This document shows positions 49,583-63,598 of a DNA stretch of 64,000 nucleotides, one piece after another. The stretch is from Anseranas semipalmata. Lineage: Eukaryota > Chordata > Aves > Anseriformes > Anseranatidae. The notes under the pieces were generated by a model that was not told where the DNA came from, made no database searches, and worked only from the letters and a program-made list of their open reading frames with translations. The DNA is taken from the NCBI GenBank assembly GCA_013399115.1, contig VXAA01006455.1:646669-710668 (forward strand), in the 5' to 3' direction. The position numbers and the translations under genes are program-made. Each line of letters begins with the position of its first letter. Positions within the stretch are counted from its first letter, which is position 1.

Positions 49583-51035
49583 GAAGAAACCATACCGCAA
49601 AGTAACATCCATTAGCATTTTTTTTCCTCTTTTTTTTTGTTGAACTAACAGCTGGTTTCTGGTACCAATCACAGAATCAGAAGTCAAGGTCTTTTTAAAG
49701 ACTTCGTCATAACTGGGTAATTAGTTACCATATATTCAACTGCCATATTCCGACCCCTTGAAGGGGGACAGCTTTGAAATGCAGAGCACAACTCCCTTCT
49801 TCCTCTCTGTACAGAGTCAAAAGAACCAATGCTGAGCCAGTATACAAGAGCTGCTGCAGAATGAGATGGCAACAGAGGAAAAAGCCCATTCGTCAAGAGC
49901 ATAAGCGTGTAAGAAACCTGGACACAGTTTTACACAACTCGCTCACCAACGCTAGGAGATGCTTCTGCATCTCCTCTCCTCAGCTGTAAAAACAGAAGGA
50001 GCAGCCCTGCCCTACATTTTAGGGAGATCTATACATGCACTCCAGTAATAGGTACATCGACATCAGTATTGCAACTGTGTTAAGTCCCAGGACGTCCACA
50101 AGCCTGAGTGTTACAGACCACTTGAGGCTACCTCTAGGAGCATATCTTCTTCCACTGGGTGATGAAAAAGGTCTTTTACTATGGAAACTTCTGAAAGGAA
50201 AGTCCCATTCCACATCAGGAGCAAAGAACTATTAAAGCTTTTTACAAAAAGCCAGCAAGGCAGACAAGAACAGGGGGCAGAGGCTAAGACAGCCAGAAGC
50301 TGAGGGCTCTACTAGTCAAGCACCAATTTAAGAGAGCTGCAGCAGACAGCCACCAACACCACAGCAGGGCAGCAGGACAGGACAAACATCCTCACCCCAG
50401 CCGCACCCAGGCTCCCTGTCAAATTTATTTTGCCAGTGAAGGCAAACATCAGCTAAGGTGAAATCTGCTATCTACAGTACATGTGCACGATGTGCTCTTC
50501 TGTCCTGGCATGATGTTACCTTTCTGCTGCTCTGTTGGAGGGTACCATATTACATCCTTGCAGCTAAATCCACAGAAATTCGTTTCTCAGAGCCCTGAGG
50601 TTTGATGTATCAGCTGGAATTAAGAGGAGCAGGGAACCTATCTTTACGTGTTGAGATCTTCGTGTTAACTGGGTGTTTATGCTAACTTCCAAATATTGGG
50701 TAGCCTCAGCTTGTTTTCTAGGTGGGTCAGAAATTCTACTCTGATCCCAGGAAACCTTTCAATCAAAGCTCAAGTTATCTGAGTTTCAGTGAAAAGTTAT
50801 TCTAGAAAAATCACCCCCAAGGTTTCAAGTCCAAAGAATACATATTGAAGAAAGGCAGAGAGCAAGTCCAATCCTCTTCATGCATCAGTGATATCCAGTG
50901 GTAACACAGGAAAGAAGAGATGCGTTACTTCAGTGCAAAAAAGAATTGCAGACTCACTGCCCTTTGAAGAGGATAATCATGATTCTTCAAAAAAGGAAAA
51001 GAAAGAATCCAAGAACTTTCCCTTTCCTTTCCCAG

Positions 51036-51064
51036 CCACAACCACCACCAAAACCACCACCACA
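51036..51064. repeat. Imperfect (CCA)n repeat
   Basis: CCA trinucleotides interrupted by AA; simple sequence. Confidence 0.85.
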
Positions 51065-52779
51065 AAATAAAACAAGACCAAACCATACGTATTACTTGCC
51101 TCAATTATACATGTGTCCAGCCAAAGAATACATAGAACACATTTCATTTTAGACTTCCAGAAATAAAAGACCTGTACTTTACCCTGAAAGTAATTTTGTC
51201 CCATTTCAAAGAACTGTATGGCTACTCAGTGAGAGGACGCTGCAAGTTCTGCAGCCATCACCGCCAAAAGCAGTGCAGAAAAAAAAGAATATACATACAC
51301 ATACATGTATGTAAAGAGAGCAGAATCATATAAAAGCCGCACTGAAGTAATGAATCCTATCCTGTCATTTCACATGGAGGTGGGTAAATAATGGCACAAC
51401 AGAGATTTCATTCATACAGAGGTTTAGGGTATGCTGGGAAGTCTCAGTCTGACAATTTGCTGCAGATGCTTGCTCAGAGGAGCCATTTATCAGTGTCACC
51501 CATGCGCATTACTACACACTGCTTCCTCAGCAGCACAATTCCACACAAGCTTCCCACATAGCACACTCTGGTCCCTGATATTTCAGGCACAGAAATAACC
51601 CTTATCTGGGCCTTACCAGTGTGCTCTTATTGAAATGATTCCTATTATCCAGAGTGTGTGCATTTGGAGTGGGAAAGAGTTTATTCCCTTTGCTGATAAA
51701 AGGAACAGCAAATTAAGAGAAGTCGCAACAATTTTCCTTCTCCTTCTCCCCCTCCTCTTTATACCCATGTTTAGCTCATTGCTTATAAACAGCTAACATA
51801 AGTATTCACGTCAGTAGAACTGACTCCTGGAGGATACAGGCATCTTGGATGTTTCATCTCTCATTATACTTAAGTGGAATATTAAACAGGCAAGACAGAG
51901 GCAGACCAAGCTAGAAAGAACTAAGTAACTAGGAGTGACAAAGAAGGTTGGCAATTTAAAGCACTCCGATCTGTAAAGTGCTTCATTTAGAGCCATCAGT
52001 GCCAGCGCATTCAGCCCTCCCTTCCTGAATAACCCCCCTCCCTTTCCTGAGTTCTCCTTTCTCACCTTAAGTCTCTTCTATTCTGCTTGTAAAGTATTTG
52101 GAACAACTACTACTATTTAATAGCATGCCCTTAGTGTCCAATACAATAATACTACATAATTAGTAAACTCAATACCATGAGAATTCAAATCAATCTGGAA
52201 GTCAAACCTTCTTTCCTTCAACGACTGGCACAGGGAAAGGAGAAAAACACATTGAACTCCTAATTACGCTCCAGAATGTCAACTCCTACCCCACTGATGA
52301 TGCAGTAAAACATATGCCATTTAACTGCTATGTTGGGCAAAGCTGTTAATGCAAAGGGTTGAGTCCCTATTTTATAGCAAGCCTCAAATTGAGGGTATGG
52401 AATGTATAGGTCTTTCTGACTGGAAAAGAAAAGAGAAACAAATTAGGTGTAAGAAAGAAAATCCAGATATATCTTTAGATCACAGGATGCACCATTACCT
52501 TGGCCTTTGGAAATCCTAACTCAGAATTAAAATACTGAAGTACATTAAACCAAAGGCAGCTCCCCCAAATTGCCTTCTGCTCTTCCGGCTGCTTGCTGGT
52601 TTCTAAACTATATCCTGGCTCAGAAAAGGAGAGGAAAAGCGATAAGGGAAAAAAAACTTAACCTTCATATGAAGTCTTTCTGTAAAGCTTTGAAGACACC
52701 AGCAGAGCACCCCGGCAGCAAGCTCAGCTTTTTAAGGAATTTGCATCTATCGCCCATTATTCCCCACTTCCCCAGCGTG

Positions 52780-53060
52780 GAACTTTCCCTCAGAAGCACT
52801 GTTCCTTTGCCGCCTGGCCCCCCCAAGGCACATCCCATTTCATCTCTGTCTGCACAGCCTGCCTCCCCCCCCGTCCCGAGGCCTGTCCCCCCCGCTCAGG
52901 GCACCCCTCTCCCGCCCTCAGCTCGCAGCCCTCGCCAGCAGAGCCAGCCGCAGGCTTCGAGGGCTGGGCCCAGGCCCAGCTGCCGGTTTCGCTTGCACCC
53001 AGCACCATTACCGCACACGTTGTGCCGTGGCTGCTGTTCTGCTAACCTGCTTTGCTTCTG
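52780..53060. other. C-rich, CpG-containing patch
   Basis: The plus strand is strongly C-rich (runs of six to eight C around 52820-52890) with about a dozen CpGs. Long frames are open on both strands, expected at this composition. Proline/serine-rich on one strand and glycine/alanine-rich on the other, neither resembles a known domain. The C runs may form G-quadruplex on the minus strand. Confidence 0.4.
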
Positions 53061-53824
53061 TGGAGGTCTCTTCCCCCCTGCTTTCCCCATTGGGCAAGTA
53101 GCTGTTTCAGGCTTTAAAACATCTGGAATAACCATGCTAGGCAGTTTTCTTAACTATATATGCCACTGCCTGCTATTTCTGCCCTGCAATACATGCACAT
53201 GCCATGCATCTCCATCATCAAAAGGAAGAAGAGTCACAAGCTTTTGTTCTGCAGCTGCCATGCCTAAAGGAGAAAACATATAAAACACCCAGAATAGCAG
53301 GACATCAAAATTCCCTTAGGTCACCAAGATGTGTTGGTCAATTTGCCCTAAGTGCCCACCCTTACCCCTTGGAACTTTAGAAAACTGTTGATGTTAAAGC
53401 CAAATACCCAGCAATTCTCCAGTCAAGAAAAAGACAGAGGAGAGATGTGATCAGATACCTCTAAAAAGTGAAAATGATTGCAGAAGGGAAAGCAATTCCA
53501 AAAATACTTTTTTCTTAATATAAACATGAATATCAGAGCTCTTATCGGGGATTTATAAGAATCAGATTCCCAACTGCTCATTTAAAATGAGAAGGCATTT
53601 CAGTGAGCTGCCTGTCCAATCATGCATCATATCCCACATCAATCAGCCTCTTTGCAGGAATACTGGATCAATGACTTTACAAAAATCATCTCTGCAAAAT
53701 CCAGAGGCTTGTCTTCACAGTGGTAGAAGAATGTACCCAAAACCTCGCCTAAGCCGGCTTCTTCTCTTTTCCACCTATAGCTTCTTTCTCCTGCCTCAAA
53801 ATCTAACCCCAAATCCACAGAATT

Positions 53825-53857
53825 TGTCAAATCCATTTTTGAATAATGGATTTGACA
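53825..53857. repeat. Perfect 13-bp inverted repeat with 7-base loop
   Basis: TGTCAAATCCATT (53825-53837) and AATGGATTTGACA (53845-53857) pair without mismatch. Flanking CCCC and GGGG could extend the structure loosely. Too short for a typical microRNA precursor. Confidence 0.9.
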
Positions 53858-55557
53858 CACAGGGGGAAAAAAAGGGGGTCTGATTAGGCATGCTAAAAGA
53901 GCAGCTCTGGATTTAGGTTTACCACCCATGCTGCAAAACTGCTTACAAAGCCATCACTAATGGCCTTCCAGCTACTCATCATTTCCCCAGGTTCAGTCTG
54001 CCCAGACAGCTAGCTATTCCTTTCTAACAAATACCATTTTAATTGCATCTCCCACTTTGTTAGCCTTCTCGACCTCCGGTAAAAGCCATCTACGGTCTAA
54101 CAATCTCTTAAATCTGACACTTACACTGACTAGCACACCAGCACACTTGTATGCCTTCCTGCTAGGTTCACATGCATGCAGGCTTATTGTCAAGAATTTC
54201 CATTAGAAATCTAATGTGTATGAAGTGAAGTGACAGCTTTAGGACTACTGGGGAGAGAAGAGGGGGGAAGGGAGTGAAAAGGGAGAGGTGAAAAGGAAAG
54301 AATATGTATGTGTATTGCAAATGCCCCTTGTCGCCAAAGACTTCATTGTGCCTTCATAGCGCCAGGGCTTCTCCAGCCTCAGCACCTCCCTCCAGCAACA
54401 AATGCCAGCCACCAGCCTCAGCAACTGTTAACTCTTCCTGTGGGGATGCTGCCAGCAATTTCAGCGATATTAACCCTGGGAATACTAACATGATTTAGAT
54501 GACTTGTTAAATTTTAATGATACCCATTAGAAAAGAGGAAAACACACGGGTCCCAGTTTGGTGCATTTGGCTGCTGAATAGGATATTAATGTTTTTCTTT
54601 GCCCAGCACTATTAAATGAGCAGTGAAACTAATAGAGAAATGAAGAGTAATGACTTCTCTTCTTGCTGTTCAGCGCCTGCTTAAAGCCATGACTGCCTTA
54701 TTGCCCACCAGGCTTTCTGCTGGAGTCCATCAGGTGGATGGAGTCAATGGGTAATTCTTTCAGCATTTGGCACTTGGCAGGTCAGAGGTTCATTTAGCTA
54801 CAAGGCACAAAAAAATAAAACTGTCCAATTGAAATAATAGCATACAATCACTCAAGCTACCAGCTAGAAGGCAGAAGCCCGTACTCCAAGCAAGTCCAGT
54901 GTAATCAAGTCTGAGTTTGGCTTTGGCAAGACAGGATTTTGCCAAGTGACTCTTACGGGAGCCAGGACAGAAAGATGCAAAGGCCAAGTTCTGCCCCTCT
55001 TTTAGCAAAGGTCTGCAGAACAACCATCCTCTTCAGCACTGCAGGAACTTCTTTCACATCTTGAAGTACACCTGTGGTGACCAAAGGAATAAGCACTTCC
55101 CAACAGAGCCACACAGGGATCCACAGAAATTGAGGGGCTGTATTCCTGAATCATTTATTTCAGTTAATTATGAGGGAGAGAAAGAGGGAATGAAATACAC
55201 ACAACTTTGGGAAAATTGCACAGTTGAGGTAGGTCTGCTCAGACAGTTCCAAACAAAAGTTGAACACCTTCAAACCACTGAATTTTCACTTTTCCTTCAG
55301 AACAACCAAAAAAAAAAAAAAGCCACTGTGGCGGATGTCAAAGTCCCCTTTCACTTGCTTTTGCCCAAACATTCATGTGAGTAGAATTTTGTTCCCATGC
55401 AAGCCCAGGGAATAGAGAAGCTGTTGTGAATACCCAAGTGCAAATAAACAGTCATGTCAAAGTACTTACAATTTTCAGGGCATGACAAAATATAAACTAG
55501 AGTAGAGGTTTGCTATTAATAGATCAGAGTCTGCAGGTTGAAACATTCGTAAACAAA

Positions 55558-55570
55558 ATATATATATATA
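55558..55570. repeat. (AT)n microsatellite
   Basis: Perfect alternating AT tract of 13 bases. Confidence 0.9.
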
Positions 55571-57855
55571 AACAGCAAATTCTACTTGAAGTTAATTTGG
55601 AAATCAAATGCTTAAATAGGTCCTATTCCTAATTTCAGATTTTCCTATAGACATTAGATCTGGATGGATGCTTCACATCAGGATGTCTGTGTCCAGTACT
55701 ACATGACCATCTCCTGCGTACACAGTTCCTCTGACACACACTACCAGCATCCATTTAATGTGTTTTCCAGAGCCAAACTTACATTGGCTTACATCTTTTT
55801 TTTTTTTTAAATAGAATAAAGTAATTTTAAGAAGGCATTTGATGCTCTTTCTGCATCACCAAATCCATTGAATAAGATCATTCACCAGCCACTAACAAAA
55901 CACATACTGTAGGGTGTTCAAGTAAATTTCTCCAACCTGTAGGACAGCAAGGTGAACAGACTCAGCCCTGCTTTGTTAGAGGAAGGCACTACAAGTTTAA
56001 ATATGCAATACAGAAATCTTCTACCAACACAGGCTTTACTTATTAGAATCTAGAGGTATCCAGTTCCCTCAAAGGAGGAGTTTTCTTCTGTTTTTATCAT
56101 GAATTGTAAGCCAAGACCAATTTAAGACCCTATTAGTTCCCTCAGGTGTCTCAAACAGAACTTCCTTGGCAATTTTTTTTTCCTTGTACAAAGAGTACTA
56201 CTGAATACTCTTTCAGGGGAATGCTGAGAAGAGGAAACAGCCTGAAGGGTTCTCAGACTGAAATCTTTTTTTCTTCCCTCCCAGAAAATACAGAATGTTT
56301 TATAATAAGTAAGAAATGCAAGATCAACCATAGACTAGGTTTTAACAGTACAGGTTGAGCAGAATAGCAGGTCTTAGTGACAACTAAAAGTTAACAGTTG
56401 AATATGAAAAAATTTAAGCAGCATACCAATGCTGGAATAGTAAGTAGCTTTTAACAACCTTACTATGCTGTACTTACTACACAGCAAAAAACAATAAATT
56501 TAGCTCCAATACCATACAAATAAATCCAAGGTACAATTGAACACACCAGTTTCTTAAAACCGATTCTTTTACTTAGGTAGTATCATATTTTCCTTTAATT
56601 TCTCTTTTGTAAAGTAACAAAAAAAATATTCCCTGTATTCTGTACTGGTTACAGCTGAGGTTATGGTTGGATGCATTGTGCTGCTCTCATCACTACCCTT
56701 CTCATCAGAGATCACGGCCTCCTCACGTCTGCTGTAATAAAAGCACATCCAGTCGCTCCCTGACCTTTCAATCAAAAGGATCTGAGTTTAGAAAGCAGCA
56801 CTACTGAAAGCATTTGAACTATCTATCATTTTGATAAGAACCAAGGCAGGGAGCAACCACCATGTATTCACAGAGGAGACCTGCAGGGATGATAGCTTGT
56901 GACCTTCATATGGAGAAGAGAAAGAAAAGGCACATTAGGAAGCCCACAAGGGGCCAGGATCTCTTAGCCCTGCTCAGGCTGAGCAGGGCATCTGACTGCT
57001 GCTTTAAATGCATGTAAATGTTTCCTGATCAAGGTATACAATAAGTAGAGCTGTGGCCTAAATGAAATCCCGCTGATTTCAGTTAAGTCAGAATCCAGCC
57101 ACTAGTGCCAATTTCATACAAGTCAATAGATGGACAAGGTTCAGATCGTTTCCGTCTTCTCTCTCCCCTTCCCACTTCTTCACTCTGATTGTAAGTAACC
57201 AGACATAGCTCATATTAAAGGACTAAAAGAGTTCTCAATATTCAACACTTCCTGCAGGATCTTCCAAAAGCCAAGCTCAGAACAGTCCAGTCAACATTAC
57301 ACTGCCCTATTAAATATCTTGTGAGGGTCTGTGCTTTTACCTGGAGAAACCTCGAAAATGCCCCCCAAAGTATTAAGCTATACTGTGATATCACCTAAAA
57401 AGGGCAGGGGTAGGAAATAAGCATAAGCAAATACATGTTCTGGTTGTCGATGTTACCTATGTGGTACAGTTGTAGTATCTTATGTCTTGTTTTGAAACTT
57501 GAAATACATAATCAGATCTAAACAGTTCTTGGCAGTCTAAAATTATGTTCACTTTTTTAAAAAACCCTGTTAGGTGTAGGAAGGTTGCATAGAAAACAAT
57601 TGAGAATAAAACCAGGCAACAGGAGTCACTGAAGATTTGAGTCCTAAAACCTATAAGTAAGGATGCAGCCACGGTGTGATCCTCTAAAACTTAACCTTCC
57701 TCCAACAAGCACCCCCTTGTTAAGAAACTGTTAAATGAAACACTGCCATTTCCTTCAAACCTGCAAGATAAAGCTTCCAAAGAAAAGCAGCATTTCAGTG
57801 TGTGACTACAGCAGGCAGTTTGCAGTTATTACCCTACCACTGCTTTCTAGAAGAG

Positions 57856-57879
57856 CTTAATTAATATCTTAATTAATGG
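57856..57879. repeat. 12-bp tandem repeat with two TTAATTAA sites
   Basis: CTTAATTAATAT is followed directly by CTTAATTAATGG, so the TTAATTAA palindrome occurs twice 12 bases apart (57857 and 57869). Confidence 0.9.
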
Positions 57880-60202
57880 TTGTGGCTACAATCAGTGTCA
57901 CAGTGCAACCAAAGTTTGAACCAATAATAGGAAAGATTTTGAAAGACACTTTTAGAACTTCTCTCTCTTGGAGGACCATTTGGTTCACCAGGTTGTTGTT
58001 ACATACTAAAGCTTGCTTAATTCAAAGTAAACATGCTATCCGCTTTCCTGCAATCAGGGATAGTTCCTGAACTGCAGCTTCAGCAAGAAATGATGTGGAC
58101 CAGGCATTATTCATCCAACATCGGGGGAAGCCCACATGCTTGTATTCCTCACACCTGGCTAACATACATGCCTCTCAAGCTACAGCACGACATTTTAAGT
58201 TAGAACATCCCTCACATTTTTGACATGCAGACCACATGTCACAAAACACTGCAGTGCCTACTACATCATTACGTAGATCACGACAGTCAAGTTTACTGCA
58301 GTGGTGTGCTGCAAGTTCAGTGCTTGGAAGCACCCCAGTGATGGGATGTCAAAGGCTACACACCACCGATGTGGCCAAACTACAACTGTCTTTCATCCCT
58401 ACATACACAGCACTGCAGCTTTCTAGTAATCCGCTGACATCGGCATGAGCCCCATTACACACCAACGGCCCGTGCTGGTAACACACGACACTTTTCCGAA
58501 TGCTGTCTGGGGAATTCAGGATGGACTTGCTTTCCTCCTCCTCCCCTTCCAAAGTTGTACACCAAAAATCCTACGCTTACTATACAAGATTACTACCCAT
58601 GTTGCAACTCATACTTGCAAGAAGATGATAAAACTATCTGAAGATACAAGATAATTTTAGAGATCAGTGCAGCACTCTTGGCAGGTATAGAGCACCTTGA
58701 AGGAACTGTCTCTTTATAATAGCCTGGCATCAAAATGCCAGCTACAGACCAATTACTGTATTTCTGAATACAGTGTTTTAGATGCACAGCCAAGTCTCTG
58801 TAGAAAAAGCAGTCTGACCAAAACTTTGCTCCTCCTTAGAGATTTACTTCAGACAAAAATTTCAATATTTTTTCCTCAACAGCACAGTCTATGGTCTTCT
58901 GAAAGTATTTAAAAAAAAAAACAGTCTCAATTCACTAAATATAATCATAAGCCTGTTCCTAGTTTCCAGGGCACTCAGTAAGAGCGAGTCTTTATGATCG
59001 CATGGAGAAAGCTGCAGAGTTAGCAGCCTTGACAGCTCCCTAGAAAGCTGTCTTTAATATACAGTATCTTCACCTTTACCTCACAAGACATTTGCAAACT
59101 TGAAAGAAATATTTACATCATTTCCCTCAATGACAGTAAGACAGGTAACTTCCATCTGCTTCTAGAAAAGGGTTTACATGAATTTGTCAGAGGTAAAAGC
59201 ATATCCCTTTGCCTACTCTGGACCTCTGTATGCAGCTGTAATTCCAGGGCAGACAACGTAGCTTGTGGTTTCCCAACTTGCCAGGAAGCATACAATTGTA
59301 AAAAGATTCACAGATGAGTTATGCTAAATGTTTGGTATTGTGACCTGTGATGCAACACAAAAGAATGGTTGTTGTTGCCTAAACTTTAATGGAGTTAATC
59401 CTTCCAAATGCTGACAAATTACTGCCTCAGGCCATTTAAAATCACATTTCTAATGCAATAATCCTATCTGCATTACAATGAGTTAGGATGAAATGATTAG
59501 GTGCCTGAGATTTTTGCACAGTGAATTAAGTAACCATACAGACTGGCCGTGCTTGTTCACAAATTAAAGGTCTGGACGGAAATGAAATTCCATTATTCTG
59601 CCACTTGCTAAGCTTTGAGGAAGGGTTCATTACTGTCCTGTCTACTGGGAATGTTTCTAGAGTGGCCATGAGCTAACAGGAACCTATTTTTCATTATACC
59701 AGTTTCAGGGCCTTCTTCATTATTAATAATTATTAGTCAAGTCTTTGACTACTTCAGACCCCTTAAACAGGAAAGGCTAATTCAACAACATGCAAGCAAA
59801 AAAGTTTACCAAGTTTCAGTACATTTGTGGGAAAGAAAAACAAAACTGTACCCTGAACGCAGCTTCTCCTCCATTCACAGCCACACTGTGCTAAACCAGA
59901 ATTCGCCCACTCCTTATACTCAGAAGCACAGACTTTTTAGCCAGGGGATGGTCCAGAGTATGTCACCTAACAACATCAACATTATCCGTCTCTAGCATTT
60001 AAGTCAGTATCCTTACTAATCACAGCACACCAACGCAGACATTCATGTCTACACATCCAAGTTACCTCTCGGTTTAAAGGCTGCATTCATGATTTTTTTC
60101 AACCCGATACTGACAAATTATAAGCACCAGCTTGGGACTACTCATTATTAGCATTCAACTGATTGTTTACACACAATATAATTTCATAGAAATAAATATA
60201 GC

Positions 60203-60226
60203 AACTCTTAAGTTAACTCTTAAGTT
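60203..60226. repeat. Perfect 12-bp tandem repeat
   Basis: AACTCTTAAGTT is present twice head to tail with no mismatch. Confidence 0.9.
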
Positions 60227-63200
60227 AAACTTAGGGATCATTTCTTTGCTGGACACCCGCAAGGTTAGTGTTCCAATGAAGCCAGAGGATATCACAGGTC
60301 TGAACTCGAGGCAAACAGATCTCACACAGATTCCAATAAGCATGGAGCGTGATGCCATGAGCTTCTATGATAGAACTTTGAGGGATGCCTGTCAGAAAAT
60401 ACAGCCCGAGAAAAAGCTTAAAATTGTTTAAATAAATATATCCAATATTAGTAATTTAAGACAGCTCTTATAACCATGCAAATGTTTGACTAAAAAAAAA
60501 AAAACACCAATGGCCACCAAATGCTCTACAATCCTCTCAGCTACAAACTACAATGTGCAACTATAACAGCCTCTTGTGCCAGCCATTTCCCATGGGCATG
60601 CTTCACGTGGGGGTTACAACAAGATCTCATTCTCATAGCACATAACCCCTTGTGTGCAGATAATTGCTGTACATCATTTCGGCACATCTGTATCGCAAGA
60701 AGGGGAAAAACCACAACAAGCTTTAGCATTTTTCTTTTTCCGTTTGTCAGGAAATGTGGCACATTAAATGGTTAAAATAAAGTAGCACAACTATAATTGT
60801 ATATTCCTCATCCTTGTGCCTCCCCCCACAAACAAAGAGTCCCAAGTTTTCATCCTGTTGACATATTAGGACAAAATGCTTCTATTAAAAACTGAAAGCT
60901 CTATACCTCAGCACTAACAATGAGCTAGTCAGCAGCAGTTTGCTACAGGTTAAGTGTTGTTTTTTGTGTATCAAATGAAAAGCTTCAGTGCATAGCTTCA
61001 TGCATAAAGCTTGGTCTGTTTATGCAGCAATTAAGTGTACTATTACACTTTGCAGATCTATACAAACCTTTACACGATTACACACTGTGGAAAGCATCAA
61101 TGTATGCTCACATTCAGACAGGTTACTGCAAATTCTAATGTCTGCTACGAGATACATGTCAAAACACAGATACCCTCACATTCTGCAATACACAATACCC
61201 AGGCTTACATGCATTTCTACACACAATAGAAATGTGAAACAGGTGCCACTGTATGTATTATGCTAATGACATCTCTAGGCCATCTTCAACAGCACCAACA
61301 AACGGTCATGCAACTTAGCAAGATCTAGCTGACTAAAAAATGATTGATAAGTGTTAAATGCTCCATTTAATTGTTCTAATAAAGGTGGACACAACTAATT
61401 GGTAATACTACTGGACACCACAGCCTTGAGTTGTAAGATGCTTTGCAAGTTTGGAGGGAATACGCAGACCCAGGAACATGATTGGTTGCTTCTTCCGCTC
61501 AACTCAGTGGCTGGATCAAATCCACCCCCATGAAACCTACTCCCACAGCAGCAATCAGGAGCATACCCTGAAAAACACCAGCTACATTAGCACAGCACGG
61601 CAGACTCCAGCCTCAACCCAAACAGAAGCAAGTTTTCCCCAGACACGTGACCATTTGCATTGCTACAAGAGACCCCGTACCTCCGGGTGCAGGGGTCCTG
61701 GTGTGTCACGGCACCGCACAGGCCCTGGCCGAGCTGGCAGTGCCCACACCAACGCCCTGCTGTCCCCTAAGCGGACACTGACAAGGCTGCCTAGTGGCTG
61801 CCAGCAGCAAGTCTGCATAGCCGGTCCTAAGAAGTTAATAGCACTAGCTGCGATGCTTGTATCCTACATCACCTACACCAAAGCCTCACTGTGCTGGGCT
61901 GCCTCTGCTGAAGGCTGAAAGCACGAGCCCAAGAAGTTCACAACAGTTATAAAGACAGAAGGGATGAGAGAAAGGGATGTTTCTGCTACAGCCACAGCCA
62001 GGTAGCAACCATCTGCAAAAGGGAGCTGCATGAGAAAGGCTGGAGCAGCTCAACAGATTTGAGCCTACAAGTACCATTAAGCACAGCAAATGGGGGCGAG
62101 GGTCACCGCAGCCCTCAAAGACCAGCTTACTTGTGCCTCCTTCCTCCCCCCAACTCTGCATCTACACACTGGATAACACTGGTTTTGTAAATGGCGGTCC
62201 TACAGACCTGGAAGGCTTGGAGAGGAGGTGTCAGGAAAGAGCATAGGGTAAGGGGGCTGAAAACAGAGAAGTGAGGATTAGTACTGATGTGAACAGAGAC
62301 TGGCCTGGACAACACCATCAGTTAAACTCTGAACAGAACAATTAACAGCAGTAACAGGAGGGGAACATCTCTGGAAAGCTAGGACAGGCAACGACTACCA
62401 CTCTTATAACACGAGAGTCCTGTACGAATCTTTACATCACTGCAGAAGTGTCTTTTATTTCTGTCTAACGCGTTGCAAGGGATACAAAGCCTCGCTGCTT
62501 ACATTTTATCCCCACCCCCAATCTCAGTTACTCCGATGGCTCCATATCTGTACCCATAATTTCCCACCTACACCCACAGCTGGTAAATACTGCCAAATGA
62601 CACAGCCTGAGATTTATAAAGATCTTGGTAAAGAGCCACCTTCCAGGGAACCCACCATGTATTACCAATTTAACCATATTAATTCCCATGGTTCCACCTT
62701 TTCCTTTTCATGAATAATTCAATTAAGCCAGCTCTTGAGACAAGGTAACAACCAGCCCTTTAGTCTTTTGTTCAAGACAACACCATTATTTATTTATGTG
62801 CCGTTTGAGAGGGAGTTGGAGAGTATGACAACAGCAATACTGGGGACCCTTTCTGAGCACTCAGCTCTTTTCCATGATACCTCTTTATCGCAACCACTAA
62901 TGAAAACTCTTTGAAGTGGAAGAGTAAATATTATCATTTGATAGCACCTGAACCCAACAGGGCAAACAAAATTGCATTGTATTACGTTGTGGGAGCTGTA
63001 GACCCGTTCACAATACAACGCTCACAGGGTTGCTATGGAGGAGCCCAGTGCTCACTATTTTGGTAGCACGGGGTCAGCCAAGGGCTGCTGGGGACTCTTC
63101 GAGGGCTGTTAGCCTTAGTCTTTATACGCAAACCAAACAGGAAAAAAAAAAAAAAGCAAAACATTCTGAAATTCCCAATTCTGTTTTGTGTGTTTTCTGC

Positions 63201-63598
63201 CTCTGTTCGGAATCTGGTCCCTCCAAAGACTTTAAACTCCTACCCATGATCAGTCAGCTCTTACAACCTGAGGACAGCTTTCAGAAATGCTTGCATGCTT
63301 TTTAGACACTGGATTATTCAACCCAATGCTCTGGGTCCAGCAGCTCCGAGTATTTTTAGGTCTTCTTAATGAAAAAATATCTCTGTAAGAGAACACCATC
63401 ACCAAGTTGTCCTTATGCTAAGGACACCCTGGAGAGCCGGGTTCAATGCCATGGGCTGCCACAGCCTCCCTGTTGGACCTTTGGGCTCACGCAGCATTTC
63501 AGTGCTGCATCTGAACCTGGAGCTACAGGAGGGTCTCTGTCGCACCCGGCCCCGCAAGGGGAGCGCAAGCCACAGATGTCGGACCGCCCACACCTTAC

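Larger units (their letters stand above)
46571..52779. other. Unique non-coding segment with CNE-like parts
   Basis: No gene seen. CNE-like stretches without simple repeats lie at about 46640-46830 and 47395-47670, the latter with the palindrome GCTAATTAGC at 47611-47620. Also present are an (A)21 run (49562-49582), a (CCA)n run (51036-51064) and a TACATACA-type run (51291-51313). Confidence 0.55.
53061..63398. other. Unique AT-rich non-coding segment
   Basis: No gene, RNA gene or recognisable mobile element. Contains a perfect hairpin (53825-53857), an (AT)n run (55558-55570), two 12-base tandem repeats (57856-57879, 60203-60226) and CNE-like stretches at about 54500-54790 and 59395-59660. 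A region at 61630-61900 is GC-richer but has no convincing splice sites. Confidence 0.55.

Noticed and set aside
52570..53283. 237-codon plus-strand frame, proline-rich
   Set aside because: Driven by a C-rich patch; openness on both strands is a composition effect and no domain is seen.
53425..53510. Possible old CR1 fragment (GAGGAGAGATGTGATCAGATACCTCTAAA-like region)
   Set aside because: Only a short, weak resemblance to the CR1 region before the 3' end with no second supporting block.
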